A DNA stretch of 64,000 nt from Amia ocellicauda (GCF_036373705.1 NC_089864.1:7276001-7340000); one strand, 5' to 3'. Shown: positions 1 through 12,869, numbered from the stretch's first letter. The notes: a model not told the origin generated them from the letters alone. Numbers and translations: made by a program.

Positions 1-822
1 GCCGACTGATTCAAGCTGATAGAAGAGCAAGTTTGACTGAAATAACCACTCGTTACAACCGAGGTATGCAGCAAAGCATTAGTGAAGCCACAACACGTAC
101 AACCTTGAGGCGGATGGGCTACAACAGCAGAAGACGCCACCGGGTACCACTCATCTCCACAAGCTCACCAAAATTGGACAGTTGAAGACTGGAAAAATGT
201 TGCCTGGTCTGATGAGTCTCGATTTCTGTTGAGACATTCAGATGGTAGAGTCAGAATTTGGCGTAAACAGAATGAGAACATGGATCCATCATGCCTTGTT
301 ACCACTGTGCAGGCTGGTGGTGGTGGTTTAATGGTGTGGGGGATGTTTTCTTGGCACACTTTAGGCCCCTTAGTGCAAATTGGGCATCGTTTAAATGCCA
401 CGGCCTACCTGAGCATTGTTTCTGACCATGTCCATCCCTTTATGACCACCATGTACCCATCCTCTGATGGCTACTTCCAGCAGGATAATGCACCATGTCA
501 CAAAGGTTGAATCATTTCAAATTGGTTTCTTGAACATGACAATGAGTTCACTGTACTAAACTGGCCCCCACAGTCACCAGATCTCAACCCAATAGAGCAT
601 CTTTGGGATGTGGTGGAACGGGAGCTTCGTGCCCTGGATGTGCATCCCACAAATCTCCATCAACTGCAAGATGCTATCCTATCAATATGGACCAACATTT
701 CTAAAGAATGCATTCAGCACCTTGTTGAATCAATGCCACGTAGAATTAAGGCAGCTCTGAAGGCGAAAGGGGGTCAAACACAGTATTAGTATGGTGTTCC
801 TAATAATCCTTTAGGTGAGTGT
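1..822 (+). pseudogene. Tc1-like transposon, degraded transposase, left end outside window
   Basis: Cut-and-paste DNA transposon of the Tc1/mariner group. Translation in the plus frames gives the Tc1 signatures in order: VAWSDESRF (first catalytic D, near 207-233), YFQQDNAPCH (second D, near 472-500) and [11 protein letters not shown] (the E, near 577-609). The copy is dead. The segment upstream of about base 160 reads in frame 2 while the rest reads in frame 1, so a small internal deletion near 150-160 shifts the frame. A TGA at 508-510 interrupts the protein just after the second D. The coding remnant stops at 787-789 and is followed by a terminal-repeat-like end ending near 822. The 5' inverted repeat and most of the helix-turn-helix lie left of the window. 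Family assignment is firm; the exact right boundary is uncertain because it runs into a TA tract. Confidence 0.85.
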
Positions 823-1063
823 ATATATATATATACAGTGAGGGAAAAAAGTATTTGATCCCCTGCTGATTTTGTACGTTTGCCCACTGACAAAGAAATG
901 ATCAGTCTATAATTTTAATGGTAGGTGTATTTTAACAGTGAGAGACAGAATAACAACAAAAAAATACAGAAAAACGCATTTCAAAAAAGTTATAAATTGA
1001 TTTGCATGTTAATGAGGGAAATAAGTATTTGATCCCCTATCAATCAGCAAGATTTCTGGCTCC

Positions 1064-1160
1064 CAGGTGTCTTTTATACAGGTAATGAACTGAGATTAGG
1101 AGCATTCTCTTAAAGGGAGTGCTCCTAATCTCAGCTCGTTACCTGTATAAAAGACACCTG
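1064..1160. repeat. Long inverted repeat (hairpin) in the transposon 5' leader
   Basis: Bases 1064-1103 and 1121-1160 are inverted copies of each other, 40 bp each with two mismatches, around a short centre that itself nearly pairs (CTCTTAAAGGGAG). It lies between the left terminal repeat and the transposase start codon and would form a strong hairpin in DNA or in the leader RNA. Confidence 0.85.
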
Positions 1161-1202
1161 TCCACAGAAGCAATCAATCACTCAGATTCCAAACTCTCCA
1201 CC

Positions 1203-2216
1203 ATGGCCAAGACCAAAGAGCTGTCCAAGGATGTCAGGGACAAGATTGTAGACCTTCACAAGGCTGGAATGGGCTACAAGACCATCGCCAAGCAGCTTGG
1301 TGAGAAGGTGACAACAGTTGGTGCGATTATTCGCAAATGGAAGAAACACAAAATAACTGTCAGTCTCCCTCGGTCTGGGGCTCCATGCAAGATCTCACCT
1401 CATGGAGTTTCCATGATCATGAGAACGGTGAGGAATCAGCCCAGAACTACACGGGAGGATCTTGTTAATGATCTCAAGGCAGCTGGGACCATAGTCACCA
1501 AGAAAACAATTGGTAACACACTACGCCGTGAAGGACTGAAATCCTGCAGCGCCCGCAAGGCCCTCCTGCTCAAGAAAGCACATGTACAGGCCCGTCTGAA
1601 GTTTGCCAATGAACATCTGAATGATTCAGAGGAGAACTGGGTGAAAGTGTTGTGGTCAGATGAGACCAAAATCAAGCTCTTTGTCATCAACTCAACTCGC
1701 CGTGTTTGGAGGAGGAGGAATGACCCCAAGAACACCATCCCCACCGTCAAACATGGAGGTGGAAACATTATGCTTTGGGGGTGTTTTTCTGCTAAGGGGA
1801 CAGGACAACTGCACCGCATCAAAGGGATGATGGACGGGGCCATGTACCGTCAAATCTTGGGTGAGAACCTCCTTCCCTCAGCCAGGGCATTGAAAATGGG
1901 TCGTGGATGGGTATTCCAGCATGACAATGACCCAAAACACACAGCCAAGGCAACAAAGGAGTGGCTCAAGAAGAAGCACATTAAGTTCCTGGAGTGGCCT
2001 AGCCAGTCTCCAGACCTTAATCCCATAGAAAATCTGTGGAGGGAGCTGAAGGTTCGAGTTGCCAAACGTCAGTCTCGAAACCTTAATGACTTGGAGAGGA
2101 TCTGCAAAGAGGAGTGGGACAAAATCCCTCCTGAGATGTGTGCAAACCTGGTGGCCAACTACAAGAAACGTCTGACCTCTGTGATTGCCAACAAGGGTTT
2201 TGCCACCAAGTACTAA
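1203..2216 (+). CDS. Tc1-like transposase, intact DD34E
   Basis: Transposase that cuts the element out and pastes it at TA sites. The start at 1203 is preferred over the upstream in-frame ATG at 1119 because it lies in a strong Kozak context (CACCATGG) and gives the family N-terminus [10 protein letters not shown]; the product is 337 residues. Residues 1-120 hold the paired-like helix-turn-helix region with a basic GRPR-like stretch (LPRSGAPCK). The catalytic triad is D153 (VLWSDETK), D241 (FQHDNDPKH) and E276 (NPIENLW), with 34 residues between the second D and the E. Sleeping Beauty (340 residues) has D153, D244 and E279, so this copy is three residues shorter between the first and second D, in the [12 protein letters not shown] stretch. 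No stop or frameshift is visible. Activity cannot be judged by eye. Confidence 0.9.
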   Translation: MAKTKELSKDVRDKIVDLHKAGMGYKTIAKQLGEKVTTVGAIIRKWKKHKITVSLPRSGAPCKISPHGVSMIMRTVRNQPRTTREDLVNDLKAAGTIVTKKTIGNTLRREGLKSCSARKALLLKKAHVQARLKFANEHLNDSEENWVKVLWSDETKIKLFVINSTRRVWRRRNDPKNTIPTVKHGGGNIMLWGCFSAKGTGQLHRIKGMMDGAMYRQILGENLLPSARALKMGRGWVFQHDNDPKHTAKATKEWLKKKHIKFLEWPSQSPDLNPIENLWRELKVRVAKRQSRNLNDLERICKEEWDKIPPEMCANLVANYKKRLTSVIANKGFATKY

Positions 2217-5200
2217 GTCGAAGGGGTCAAATACTTATTTCCCTCATTAACATGCAAATCAATTTATAACTTTTTTGAAATGCGTTTTTCTGGATTTTTT
2301 TGTTGTTATTCTGTCTCTCACTGTTAAAATACACCTACCATTAAAATTATAGACTGATCATTTATTTGTCAGTGGGCAAATGTACAAAATCAGCAGGGGA
2401 TCAAATACTTTTTTCCCCCACTGTATATATATATATATATATATAATCTGAAATATATATCATATGTCAATCTGTCTTTAATCCATTAGGCATTTGAATA
2501 AACACAGATTATTCTCAATGTTTTGGCTCCTATGTCCAATTATTCAGTAATAATAACAAAATTAAATTAATCCTTATACTTCAATGAAGCACAATTAATG
2601 CAATCAATGATTTACTGCAGTGAATGTATTTATAATTCGAAATATATTAATAAAGAATCTCTTCTGAAGAGTAAACTATTTATAATGAATTAACTAAAAC
2701 CAAACAAAGCATCCTGTAACCGAGATTTCATCAAGACAGATATCAATGTCAGTTGGTGTTAGACAGGCTGTTAACCCCTATACATTTGTAACAGGACCCC
2801 TTCCAGCCCCTCGTGAGAAGCACTATATATCCCTTTGCCTGGACTTGTAAACAGTTTTGCTTGAGGTACTTTTGAAAACAAGTTGCTGCCTGGGCTGTCG
2901 GGCCGGATGGATGATAGCTTTGCCAATGATTAGGACGACTGCATTGGTTTCTATACAGAACAACCCACAACTGCCACTGAATAATGTGGAAAGGTCATAC
3001 GTCCTTCAGACCAGCACTCAGTCAATAGCCTCCTCGGGCTATCTAACGTGCGGGAACTGCAGGCCCCTGTAATATATAACCGTCAGTAGATATAAGCTTC
3101 CCTGGTCCTAATCAATAACCCAAAGTAAAGAAAGGCTTAAGTATATTAACTCTATTTTGAAGAATGCCTCAAAGTCAACTTTGAAGTGGAGTTGCTCAAT
3201 GTATTTCTATATGCATACTATTGTGGGTAAATGTTTGACATCTTATTAAATGAGAGCTTCTCGTTTTATCAGTTGAAAATGGATGATATCATCAGATTTT
3301 CCAGTTAATACACTGTAGTTCATAGACTGTTTTTGTTTTGTTATCTGATTTGTTAAAAAAATACATGAAAATATAAAGAAACAACACAAGACTATAATGT
3401 ATATATATTTACCCAAAATAGTATATATATAAAATAATGCTTAAGTGTAAAATCACTTAATGTTACGTTTTACTGCCATGTTTTCGATAATAGAAAACAA
3501 CCAAGAAGGTTCTGTCAATCAATTTTATCTTGATTCACAAATAATTCATTCTATTCTTATGTCAATAGATCTGACAGTAATGTTGTGTTCTTTTACTTTA
3601 TTTCTTTGATAGTATGGCAAGGAAAACAACAACAAAATCCACCAGTTAAAGACAAAATATTCTCACACAAAAGAGAAATAAAGAAGAAAATAAATTGGAG
3701 AAAGAAATTAATTAAAGAAAAACAGAAAAATGAAGGTGGTGGAACTGCTAGGGAATCTTGCAATGCATATATAATGTTGTTTGTTTGTTTTTCAGCCAGG
3801 GGACTTATTGCTTTTCTAAAGTAACTGAAATATATATGTTTTCCTATTCCTTTATCTGTTGTTCATAGTTACACTCCCAGCTCTGTGACAGGATGGTTTG
3901 CAGTATAAGTAGCTGTAATGACCCTAACCATACAACTCCACAACACATCTGACCAAACACTGTTGTCCTAAATATCACAGTGCGTAATCACTTGGCCCTT
4001 CACCAAAAATAACCTCCGCAAAGCACATGAACAGAACTGCAATGCATTACCAGCAACGGACAGCTCGTCCCATTGCTTTCAGTAATGCAGTGTGAAGTGG
4101 CGAGAACACGAGTGTGAATTTTACTCTATCTGTTGAGCAGAGACTGAATTAATACCTCCAGCAACCGAGTGTGTGGTACTTTCCCATTTAATGTCACCAA
4201 AGGGTATTATGAACCAGTTAAAGTAGGGGCTAAAGAGTGCTGTGATGTTACTATCTCTGACACTTAATGACACTATCACGACAGAAAACCTCATGCATGA
4301 ATTTGGACCAAAGGACAACAGTACAGTTACCACCTCCGCCTTGTAGATCGGATGTTACATTTTACACAGACCTGTGTTGTGTTGTGCAGTGGAAAAGTAA
4401 ATTTGAGGAGCCAGCATTGCTTTGGAGTTTGTGTTCCTTGTTTTAGTTTGTTTTAAGAATATTTTTAATTAGGCTGGAAAGCCAGAGAACTGTGATTTCC
4501 ATGAGGAATATATTACATTGTACTCTTTTATCTCAGTGTTTTGAAATAAATATACAACAGAGTAGGTGTTCCTGTGAGGCAGTAAATGTGTGTGTGTGAA
4601 TCAAAGATAGTGAACTTATAAGCTCCCACACCAGGCAGCACAGCCTTTTAGACAGTGGGTGTCTTGTTCCAGTATGTATGCAAAAAGGCATAAAAACAAA
4701 TTGGTAATTTAGGTTTCACTCTGACTCCAGCCTCCTTTATTCCACACACCAAACCGAACTCATTTGAAAATCCTCATAAATCCCTGCTTGTTGCACACAG
4801 ACTAAAATGCAAACAAATATATGAAATAAACCACAATTTCAATTTGTCACAGCATACCATTTTTTTTCTCTGGTCTTTTATTTTTAATTTAAATCAGGAA
4901 AACAGAAGAACAAAATACAACAAAACAAACAAACATAAAACCATAAATTAATCTGCTCTGATTTATTTCATCGTGCTAGATTAATGATGTTTTTTAGCAG
5001 TTACAGCCCGCATAACTCATTTGTTCTTCTGATAATTAAAGTAAAATAATGCAGCTGTTCTTTGAAGATATTTAAGGATTTAATGAGAGGTAGAGAAAGA
5101 TACAAACTGGATGTATACGACATCCAAAGGAAAGATGTTTTTCATTAGTAATGTACCTTTCCATTAGCACAATCCAATGCCATTGTTAATAGGTCTTGCA

Positions 5201-6599
5201 TAAATTGCCTGAAGTCAGATTTTCTGGAAGAAAAATAATCTTATTTAATCTTTAACTGTTTTGGAATTCCTTCTGCAGGAGATGATCATCCTTCTGCAAA
5301 CATCATCTTAGATTTCTGCCGAATACCGAGAGTTCAATGACAAATAGCTTATAGGATGTCACGTACCATGTGTGACCTCGGGGTGAAAGCGTATTCTGTA
5401 AGCCTAAAGTAAACACGGAGTTTAATATAGGATAACAAACTCTCATCAAATATCGAGTCGGTGTGAAGGAACCACTTCATGATTATTCATTATGGACGCT
5501 TTGTTTCTTTCCTTTCATTCTTTGATTCATTGTTTGAGGTTAACAATCAAATGGAAAAATATGACTTGGGTTCTCAATGAAAACCTGCGGTGGAAAATAA
5601 GCTCAAACTGTTCATGTTACACTTTGTTTCAGGGTAGAATCTCCATTAAAAAAAAAAGACTGGATAGAAGTAACCAAAAAACGTTTGCATGCAAGAGTTA
5701 CGTTTTGGGACAGTCCATCGCCTATACTGATTGTGGGTCAAACTTAAAGATCTTTCTAGATGTCCTCCTTAAAAGAACGATCAGCCAAATTGCTTCCTCC
5801 GTAGAGCATCTCAACACAAAGTCATGCTGGTCCCAGGAGTCCACCACCCTTTAGCCTCTCTAGCACATAATATGACAACCAGCTGGAGTGGAGGAAGTGT
5901 TCTTGTCAAGGGTCTTCAAGTGGGCACCTTCCGTCTCTTGTGCCTCTTCATCCCACTCACAAACAAGCAGGTAAGCCAGACCTGGAGCTCAAGGACGTTC
6001 ATTGTTTCCCTGTCCTTGGGCCACTATGTCCCTGTGTCCGTGTGTAAAGTCAGCTCTCTAATGACTTCGGGGAACAGTAACCTGGTATCCAAGTGTGCTC
6101 TCCTCTGCTGGCTCTGTCCTGTTCCAAGCTGGTTAATGGGTAGTGTTGTGTAATTTGCCCTTTTCTTCCTCACTTCCTTCACACAACTGGTTCACAGGAC
6201 ATTGTGATGTTGCAACCTCCCTGCTGAGAAAAGGGGACAGTTACGTACTACAGAAGTATACTTCACCATATACTTAAGTATACTTATGAGCTGTGCCTTT
6301 CTATCATCTTTTATTCCAGCACAAGGCAGCCACAGGAAGGTTTATTTTTTTTACTTGAGTTCATACTGGTTACTGAAACTTGTGCTATGATTCAACACTG
6401 ATATCAAAATGTGTAAATGACAGCTGGTTGGATAAAAGATTAAAAAGGCTTGGGATAGGACATATACATACACCCTAAAACTGGTAAATACCTTACCTTT
6501 ATAATGAGCTGTTTTCACAGTGTCAGATATGTATCAGGTTGCAATTAAGGTCCAAAACAAGCTGAGCACAATCATAAAGAGCATCCAAAAGTTTGCAGT

Positions 6600-6830
6600 C
6601 CCTATCATTTTAATCGAAGCAGACAGTTACTGCTAATTATGCAGAGATAATCATCTCCTTCTGAGTAATTATATTTCCCATTAGCAGTTGATAATGCTCA
6701 TCTAATTAGGCCTTTTTTTCAAAAAGAAATTATAAATAATCTGACCAGGACAGCCTCTCCCAGGGCTTGTTTTCTGTGTCAGGATAATGCTAATCGTGTA
6801 CGTTAGGGTCTGCGCATACAGAAATAGTTC
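6600..6830. promoter_or_regulatory. Candidate conserved non-coding element (homeodomain-site rich)
   Basis: Dense TAAT/ATTA cores (GCTAATTATGC, GAGTAATTATA, CCCATTAGC, TCTAATTAGG) in non-repetitive, complex AT-rich sequence, the look of many vertebrate developmental enhancers. This is texture only; no alignment was possible. Confidence 0.25.
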
Positions 6831-7957
6831 TGTATTTGTGCATTACTTTTAAATAACTTCAAGAAAGGAGTTGGCAGTAAGCACTGGGGACGGCACTGAA
6901 GTACTGTAGGAGGATGTTTTTGTTGTTGTTGATGTTGTCATATCACGAGCAACATTTGTTCTATAATAAATAAATAATGATAATATTAATACAATTACCT
7001 AAACGCAGTATCTTGTTCTTCAGTGTCATTTCCTGTCACCCTATCAACACAATAAAATAGATTATAAAATCAAATCAGAGAAAAAAAACATACTATTGTA
7101 TTTAAATGATGTTCTTTTTGAAGCAAATAACCTGTTTAAACGAGAATTGATAGATTCGTGGTGGAGAAGCAATGATTATCAGTCTCTTCATTGGCGCCAT
7201 GTTGATACACTAAAGAGAGCAGCCAACAGCACCAGTCCTTGAGGACCACGGGGTCGTCCGGCTCTCTCTCCATGTCTGTTCTCAATTAATTAACTATAGC
7301 AAGTTGCTTAATTGTAACCATTAAATATTTCTCCATGTCTTAAGCAGCTGGTGATTCAAGATAAATATTAAACCTGCTGGTTTGCCCCAAGGACCGAAAA
7401 AAATGACTTTGTTAATTAACACTTGTGCATGATTTTCTGATTCATGAGTTTTTAATTGTTGTTATTTAGGTTTGGTTTAATAAAATGCATGTGCGTTATA
7501 TATCATCTCTTGGGATCCCTTCTGAAAGATATGCCTTTCGCCTGCACTTTAAATCGGAGGTCTGACCACAGGCACTATATGCATAGTATTGCAATATTAG
7601 AAGGCATTAAGCGGAGAATGAAATCCTGATCTTTAGCCCAGACCAACTGGCAAGGCTGTAATTGGCGTCAACGTGTTCCTTGGACCAACTCCATGGACGT
7701 GCTCTATACACTATATATAAAACCAAACATTCAATTCAATATATTAAAGACAAAGTAGACAGGTGGAAGCACCATATGGAGAACCACCAGGGTGAAGTGT
7801 TGCCTTTCCATATTGAACAATATCTGTATGTTCAACAGGGAGAGGAAAGACAACTTTAATACGAGACCGGGGGGCCATTACCGCGTTCACGACGTGCCGG
7901 TGAAATGAAGCGGTGAAGGTGAAGAGATTTTCCATTTCAGAATAAGAACATGAAACT

Positions 7958-7961
<4 letters not shown>

Positions 7962-7999
<38 letters not shown>
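7962..7999. repeat. TA microsatellite
   Basis: Uninterrupted TA dinucleotide run of about 38 bp. Confidence 0.97.
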
Positions 8000-8002
<3 letters not shown>

Positions 8003-9387
8003 TGGAGGAGGAGGGGGTAAGAGAATTTAGGATAACTGAGAGCAAGATGTATGATCTCCCAATTGGTTCTCTTGGGAAATATAAAACGCACTATGATCCT
8101 TCAGTTGGTAACTGGCAGTTCTTCTGATGAATGATTGCATTTGAAGTGGTTATGTAGGGAAGGCGTGGAGAGAGGAAATATTGAGCTGAGAGCAATACAG
8201 AAAGGAAGGAGGCAAGAGACCTTTTATTAGTGCAATGCAACCGTCATCTGACATGTTATTTACTTTGTATCTGAAGAGGGTCTCAGATACATATAAAAAA
8301 GCGACTCCGTACTAGACAAGCAGCCAAGACACAAAACGGCGACCCTCGTTGCCTTTGAAAAGTAATTTGCAGTATATTATTTGTAGAAAGTGCAATGTTC
8401 ATAAGAGACGAGGATGTGGTTGTGTATGTAACTGATTGGCAAGCTTTTTTATGTTCTGTAATCAATTCTGTCAGAACAAGCTGTTAATTTGGTCCCCTTG
8501 TGTCCACTTTTTAACAAGCACTGTAACAGCATTAGACTCTCATTCTGGTAACTTGCAATCATCAATTTGCTGAAACTGAATGGGGGTAATGACATAAAAA
8601 TGATCCAATTCTCAGGCTATTAATAGTATATTACCCTATAGATCAGGCCTACAGTGTGATCTGTACAGGGCATCAATCTGCGCGGTAAATATTAGGCAAG
8701 CGAAGGACTACATTTCAAATAATTATGAATACACAGCATTTTGTAGCAATTGCTTTTTAGTGATAAGTTTAAAGAAAATCAATTAAGGTTAGGATAATTA
8801 TTCAGGACAATAGTATGTGTTATGGATTGATAAAGTCACAGTGAAACAATATTAAGTAAAATTAAACTGTTTAGGGGAAAATAAGCCAATCCATTAACTC
8901 TGAAGTAAGATTAATAAATTAATGTGTTTGTAGTCAGATTTGTATTTTTTTTCTCTATCAAGGTTAAACTAGTCTCTAAACAAATTCACTCATAGCGATG
9001 GATCATAAAACCAATATGAATATCTCACTATAAAGGTGTTATTATTGACCGGGTTACAGGGCCATTAGCCTAGGGTGTGGGTTTCATACAATTTAACATG
9101 TATTTCAAGATAGAGACTTTCAAAATGTTCCTTGAATAGCAATGACCTATGCGCATTATTTTCACTTCTAAAAAACACACATTACAAAATAAAACTATAA
9201 ATAAAATGTTAAAATATTTACTTTGTGTATAAATAATGATGACAGTAATTAATTTGTAATTTATTCCACATCGAATCTGATATCTAGTGGTTTCATATGT
9301 GACTATATATTGTACATCAGACAGGGGGGCTTCAATGGAAGAGAAGGAAGAATAGATGAATGAATGGTAGTATCTTGGTAGTATCAA

Positions 9388-9685
9388 TGAAAGGCATCAA
9401 CCACCACAACCCAGAGGAGCTTTTCCAGATCAGCAGGGACACACGCACCCGGGGACACAAATGGAAATTGGGCTTCAAGGCATTCAAGACAGGAGACACT
9501 TCTTCACACAGAGTTGTCACAATCTGAACAAACTCCCCAGCGATGTGGTTGAAGCTGAAAGTTTGGGAACATTTAAAAATAGACTGGATAGGATCCTTGG
9601 ATCACTTAGTTATTAATGGACACCAAACGAGCATGATGGGGCGAATGACCTCCTCTCGATTGGACACTTTCTTATGTTCTTATCT
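9388..9685 (+). mobile_element. CR1/L2-type LINE, 3' tail fragment
   Basis: 5'-truncated non-LTR retrotransposon. It shares most of its sequence with the copy ending at 32127: a stretch coding for the last part of ORF2 (EELFQISRDTRTRGHKWKLGF) followed by a 3' untranslated tail that ends in TTTCTTATGTTCTTA. It is about 300 bp long and carries indels that break the reading frame (one near 9492). Only the extreme 3' end survives, as is usual for target-primed insertions. Confidence 0.8.
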
Positions 9686-9689
9686 TGCA

Positions 9690-12600
9690 CAATTCTACTT
9701 ATAATATAATTTGTGAACAATACATAAGAACTGGAGTGTTTTCCCAGAATGAAAGAGTTCATACCTGACTCTACATGATAAGTGAATAATGATCTGAGGG
9801 AGGATGAGAAATCTACTGATGTCTGACAAGTACCTCGGTCGACACACAGATCTGCAACGATTCCAGAGACCGGAACGGCACATGTCCGACTCTTCAGCAG
9901 AAGATAGCGGACGTGTGACATACAAAGGAGAGAGGCCTGTTCACGGATAACTGAAGAGTGTGGAGAGTGAGTCAGGTGATTTATTTCTCCACAGAGTCGG
10001 CCGTATCCTCATCAACCTCCACAAATGGAAATAAATACTTAAAAACGGGCCTTGAAAGCAACTCAAATTAAAAGTGCATGCGACGCGTGTTGTGCTTAGA
10101 ACAGCGAGGCCACAGTCAGGGAGCTGACAGACTGGCTTAGAGACGCCACCTATTTAATGGAAAGTGTATATCCTGCTCCACAACCTGCACCTGAGTCCAG
10201 CCTCACCGCCTGGCTTTAACACTGATTGTTGCGACATCTGTACTCGGAGCGGCGCCTCCAGTAATCATGAAATTGAATTACATCTCGTGATGGTCAGAGA
10301 CTCAAGTAATTAACTTGATTTTAGAGCCCAGCTAACATCCTCCGTCTGGCGCACAGTTTGGTGAACGTAGGCCTCCCAGTCTCCCGTCTCCCAGGGTCTT
10401 TTACACAATGCCACACTTACAAAATAAAAGACATTGTGCTCCCTCAGGACTGTCGTTAGACACTGTGATGCACAATCCAACTCGAGACAGCTTCTGCAAA
10501 GAGTTAATTAAAACATGACAATACAATAACATCTGTCCCATGTTTCTCTAATATACATCGTGTCTACCTTCACCCTGCAGACAAGCACGGAGCCGGCAGT
10601 GTATGGATTGAGGAGATGTCACACTTTGGCACCAGCGCTGTTGTCTCCTGTCCCTGGGAGGATAGCGGCGAATACCTCGAAATTAGCTCCGAGCTGGTGA
10701 TATTGACAAGCATTTCAAATTAAATCATTCCACGAGTGTTGTGTGGGGTTTAATTGTCAGCCGGGCCCGGGTGCTTCGACGCCACGTCTCTCAGAAAGTG
10801 TCCGTGTCATTCTTGTTAGGGAACAAGAGTCATCCCAGCAAGGACAACGAACGGTCATCCAGTCAAATGCTAATGTTGTACAAGCCGATATCAGCCTACA
10901 GGCATCGTGGAAAAGACTAAATTGTGTCACATTCTAATTATGAACCGGTATTGTAGAAAGAAAGTCTCTCAAGGTGAGAAAATACTGAAATTACTGGTTC
11001 AATGGTTCATTAAAGGAACTGGTATGGCACCAATATGCTTCTGTCATTCACCTTTCCAAACTGGTCTGCGGGAACATTTTCTCCAGAGCACAAAGCCCCA
11101 ATATTCTGTGTGGAAACTGGTAAACCTATGATTGCTTGTTATTCCGACGTTCTCTCATGTTCTCACGCTTTTTCACTCTCAGACCAGTGTTAACTTTTCT
11201 CTCTCTCCATAAAGGGTTTCAATTGCAACTTGCAAATTGCTACTGTGATGCAAAACTAGTGGCGGGAGACCATTAACTGGAGTAGACCTCTGTGCTCCAT
11301 CAAACGCGGCCGGCGCGATGGTATTTAAAGCGGTACTATAATTTTATGTTATAGTTGTGAAGATATATTAAAAAAAAACACTTTAATTCCCTTTGTTTAG
11401 GGGCTGTCATAGCATAATTGTGCAAGTATCTCGCAGTGCATCCTTTTCCTGGAATGAGTTATTCTGTTTTTCAGCCTGATTACTGGTCATTATGTAGGGT
11501 CTCTGCTGTTGCTGCATTTCTAATGAGGTAATTTGCTGAGTTTTTATTATATGCCGTTTTTTATCAGGTGACAGCAGCCAGAGAGATTAATAAAGCTGTA
11601 AGCTGCGTGTTAATTCATTGCTGATTATTTTAATTCTCCAGTGGAACTTATTTGCATATTCTCCCATTTTATGAAAAACACAAATGATGATAAAAGAAAC
11701 TACCACCTCACCGAGATGTGATAACCGCTATAATGACTGTTATAAAAGCACATCTTGAGTGAAATGCGTGACTAGGAACATGAATGGTTTCAAATACATG
11801 ATATGGCACAACTTATCTCTAATGAAGTCCTTGTTAATTTCGCTCCTCTATGGTTTCTGTATTAATCACAAACCCACTTTAGCACACTTAGGAAAGCGTG
11901 CTGCTAAGTGACCCCCTCGGTCTAGTGGAAGAACTACCTTTTCTTGTGCCATCTACTCGAATGTGAATGAATGTGTGTATGGGGGATGTGATTTACCTTC
12001 CTCTTGAGTACGCAACACCTGTGAGAGGAGCAAGAAGGCTAATAACCCAGTATGTATGAATTGTGTGCTTGTCCGCAACAAATTCAAAAACATTATAAGA
12101 AAAGCGTGATTGGTGTTCAGGGATTTCTGATCATGTTTTTGTATTTAGTAAAGGGGCATCAGTACAGAGAAGGATACAGGTACAATCTTGTTTAATACTA
12201 CTAGCTGTTGTGGAGAGTAGTCTACAAACAAAAAAATGTATGTAAGATCCCAATCTTATGAAACATTACACTTATTCAATTACTATTGTGAATAACACCA
12301 GTAAAAATTAAATAAAACATAAAACCCTATTTGCTTAAAAGAAGGCTTCCGACTGTTCTTCCTTAAAAATAAAAATATGCCATTAATAACCAAAGATAGC
12401 GCCACAGAAACTCAACAACAACACATTCTCTCAAGCCTTTCTGTTCCTTTCAAGGTCTGCCTGCAGGACTCGGCCTCGTCACCAGCTCCCACTGACTGTG
12501 AAACCACGAGTGTTAATTACCTCAGGTGCAAATAATTATTCAATTTCCACATCAATTATGTGCCTCATGTAGCTGAGGCGTTCCGGATTTTTTTTTTTTT

Positions 12601-12864
12601 TTTTTTTTTTTTGTCTCTAAAACTGTTGGCTTAATTTGTTTTTGATTCCACGTTCAACAACTTTTTAACCTAGGATAAACTTTTAACAAGAATTATATAA
12701 TTCCCCCTCTAGAACCTTCCCAAGATGTTAATCGCTCAGAAGAATTAAAGTTGTGTAGCTCAAATACTGTCATCCTGTCTCCCCCTTCTTAAAGTAAAGT
12801 ACTGTAGTCTATCTTTATATCCGTCTATCTATATATCTTTCGCTCTATTTGTCTAGCTATCTAT

Positions 12865-12865
<1 letters not shown>
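9690..12865. other. Gene-free stretch with candidate regulatory sequence
   Basis: No coding exon recognised; the longest open frames are about 60-100 codons and unlike known proteins. A T-run lies near 12587-12612. Two sub-regions (11400-11700 and 12490-12590) are complex, non-repetitive and rich in homeodomain or octamer cores. Nothing else is recognised. Confidence 0.5.
11400..11700. promoter_or_regulatory. Candidate conserved non-coding element with octamer site
   Basis: Contains ATTTGCAT (11650-11657, the POU octamer in reverse) beside several TAATT/ATTA cores and a CAGGTGACAG E-box-like site, in sequence without repeat character. It resembles developmental enhancers found in gene deserts; conservation was not tested. 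Confidence 0.3.

Positions 12866-12869
<4 letters not shown>

Larger units (their letters stand above)
836..2423 (+). mobile_element. Complete Tc1-like transposon with about 200-bp terminal inverted repeats
   Basis: Full-length 1588-bp Tc1/mariner element flanked on both sides by TA (834-835 and 2424-2425). The left repeat (836-1037) and right repeat (2222-2423) are inverted copies differing at about six positions by eye. Each carries two copies of a GAGGGAAATAAGTATTTGAT-like motif, an outer one at the tip and an inner one near 1014-1037 and 2222-2245: the IR/DR layout known from Sleeping Beauty-type elements, where these are transposase binding sites. It encodes one uninterrupted transposase. 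Near-identical ends and an intact gene point to a recent insertion. The repeat resembles the Passport group of fish Tc1 elements from memory, but that name is unverified. Confidence 0.93.
2424..9387. other. Gene-free stretch left of the first LINE tail
   Basis: AT-rich sequence starting with a short TA tract (2424-2444). Open frames here (for example 3585-3824 and 5492-5854) are short, lack recognisable domains and have no plausible splice partners, so none is called. A TA microsatellite lies at 7962-7999. The stretch 6600-6830 is rich in TAAT/ATTA sites and is listed separately as a candidate regulatory element. Otherwise nothing is recognised. Confidence 0.6.

Noticed and set aside
1119..1202. 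Upstream ATG extending the Tc1 transposase by 28 residues
   Set aside because: It lies within the leader hairpin and the extension is unlike the family N-terminus; the ATG at 1203 has a strong Kozak context.
7230..7392. Possible MITE with ends resembling CAGTCCTTGAGGACC and its inverse
   Set aside because: Ends match only in part and no target duplication is visible.
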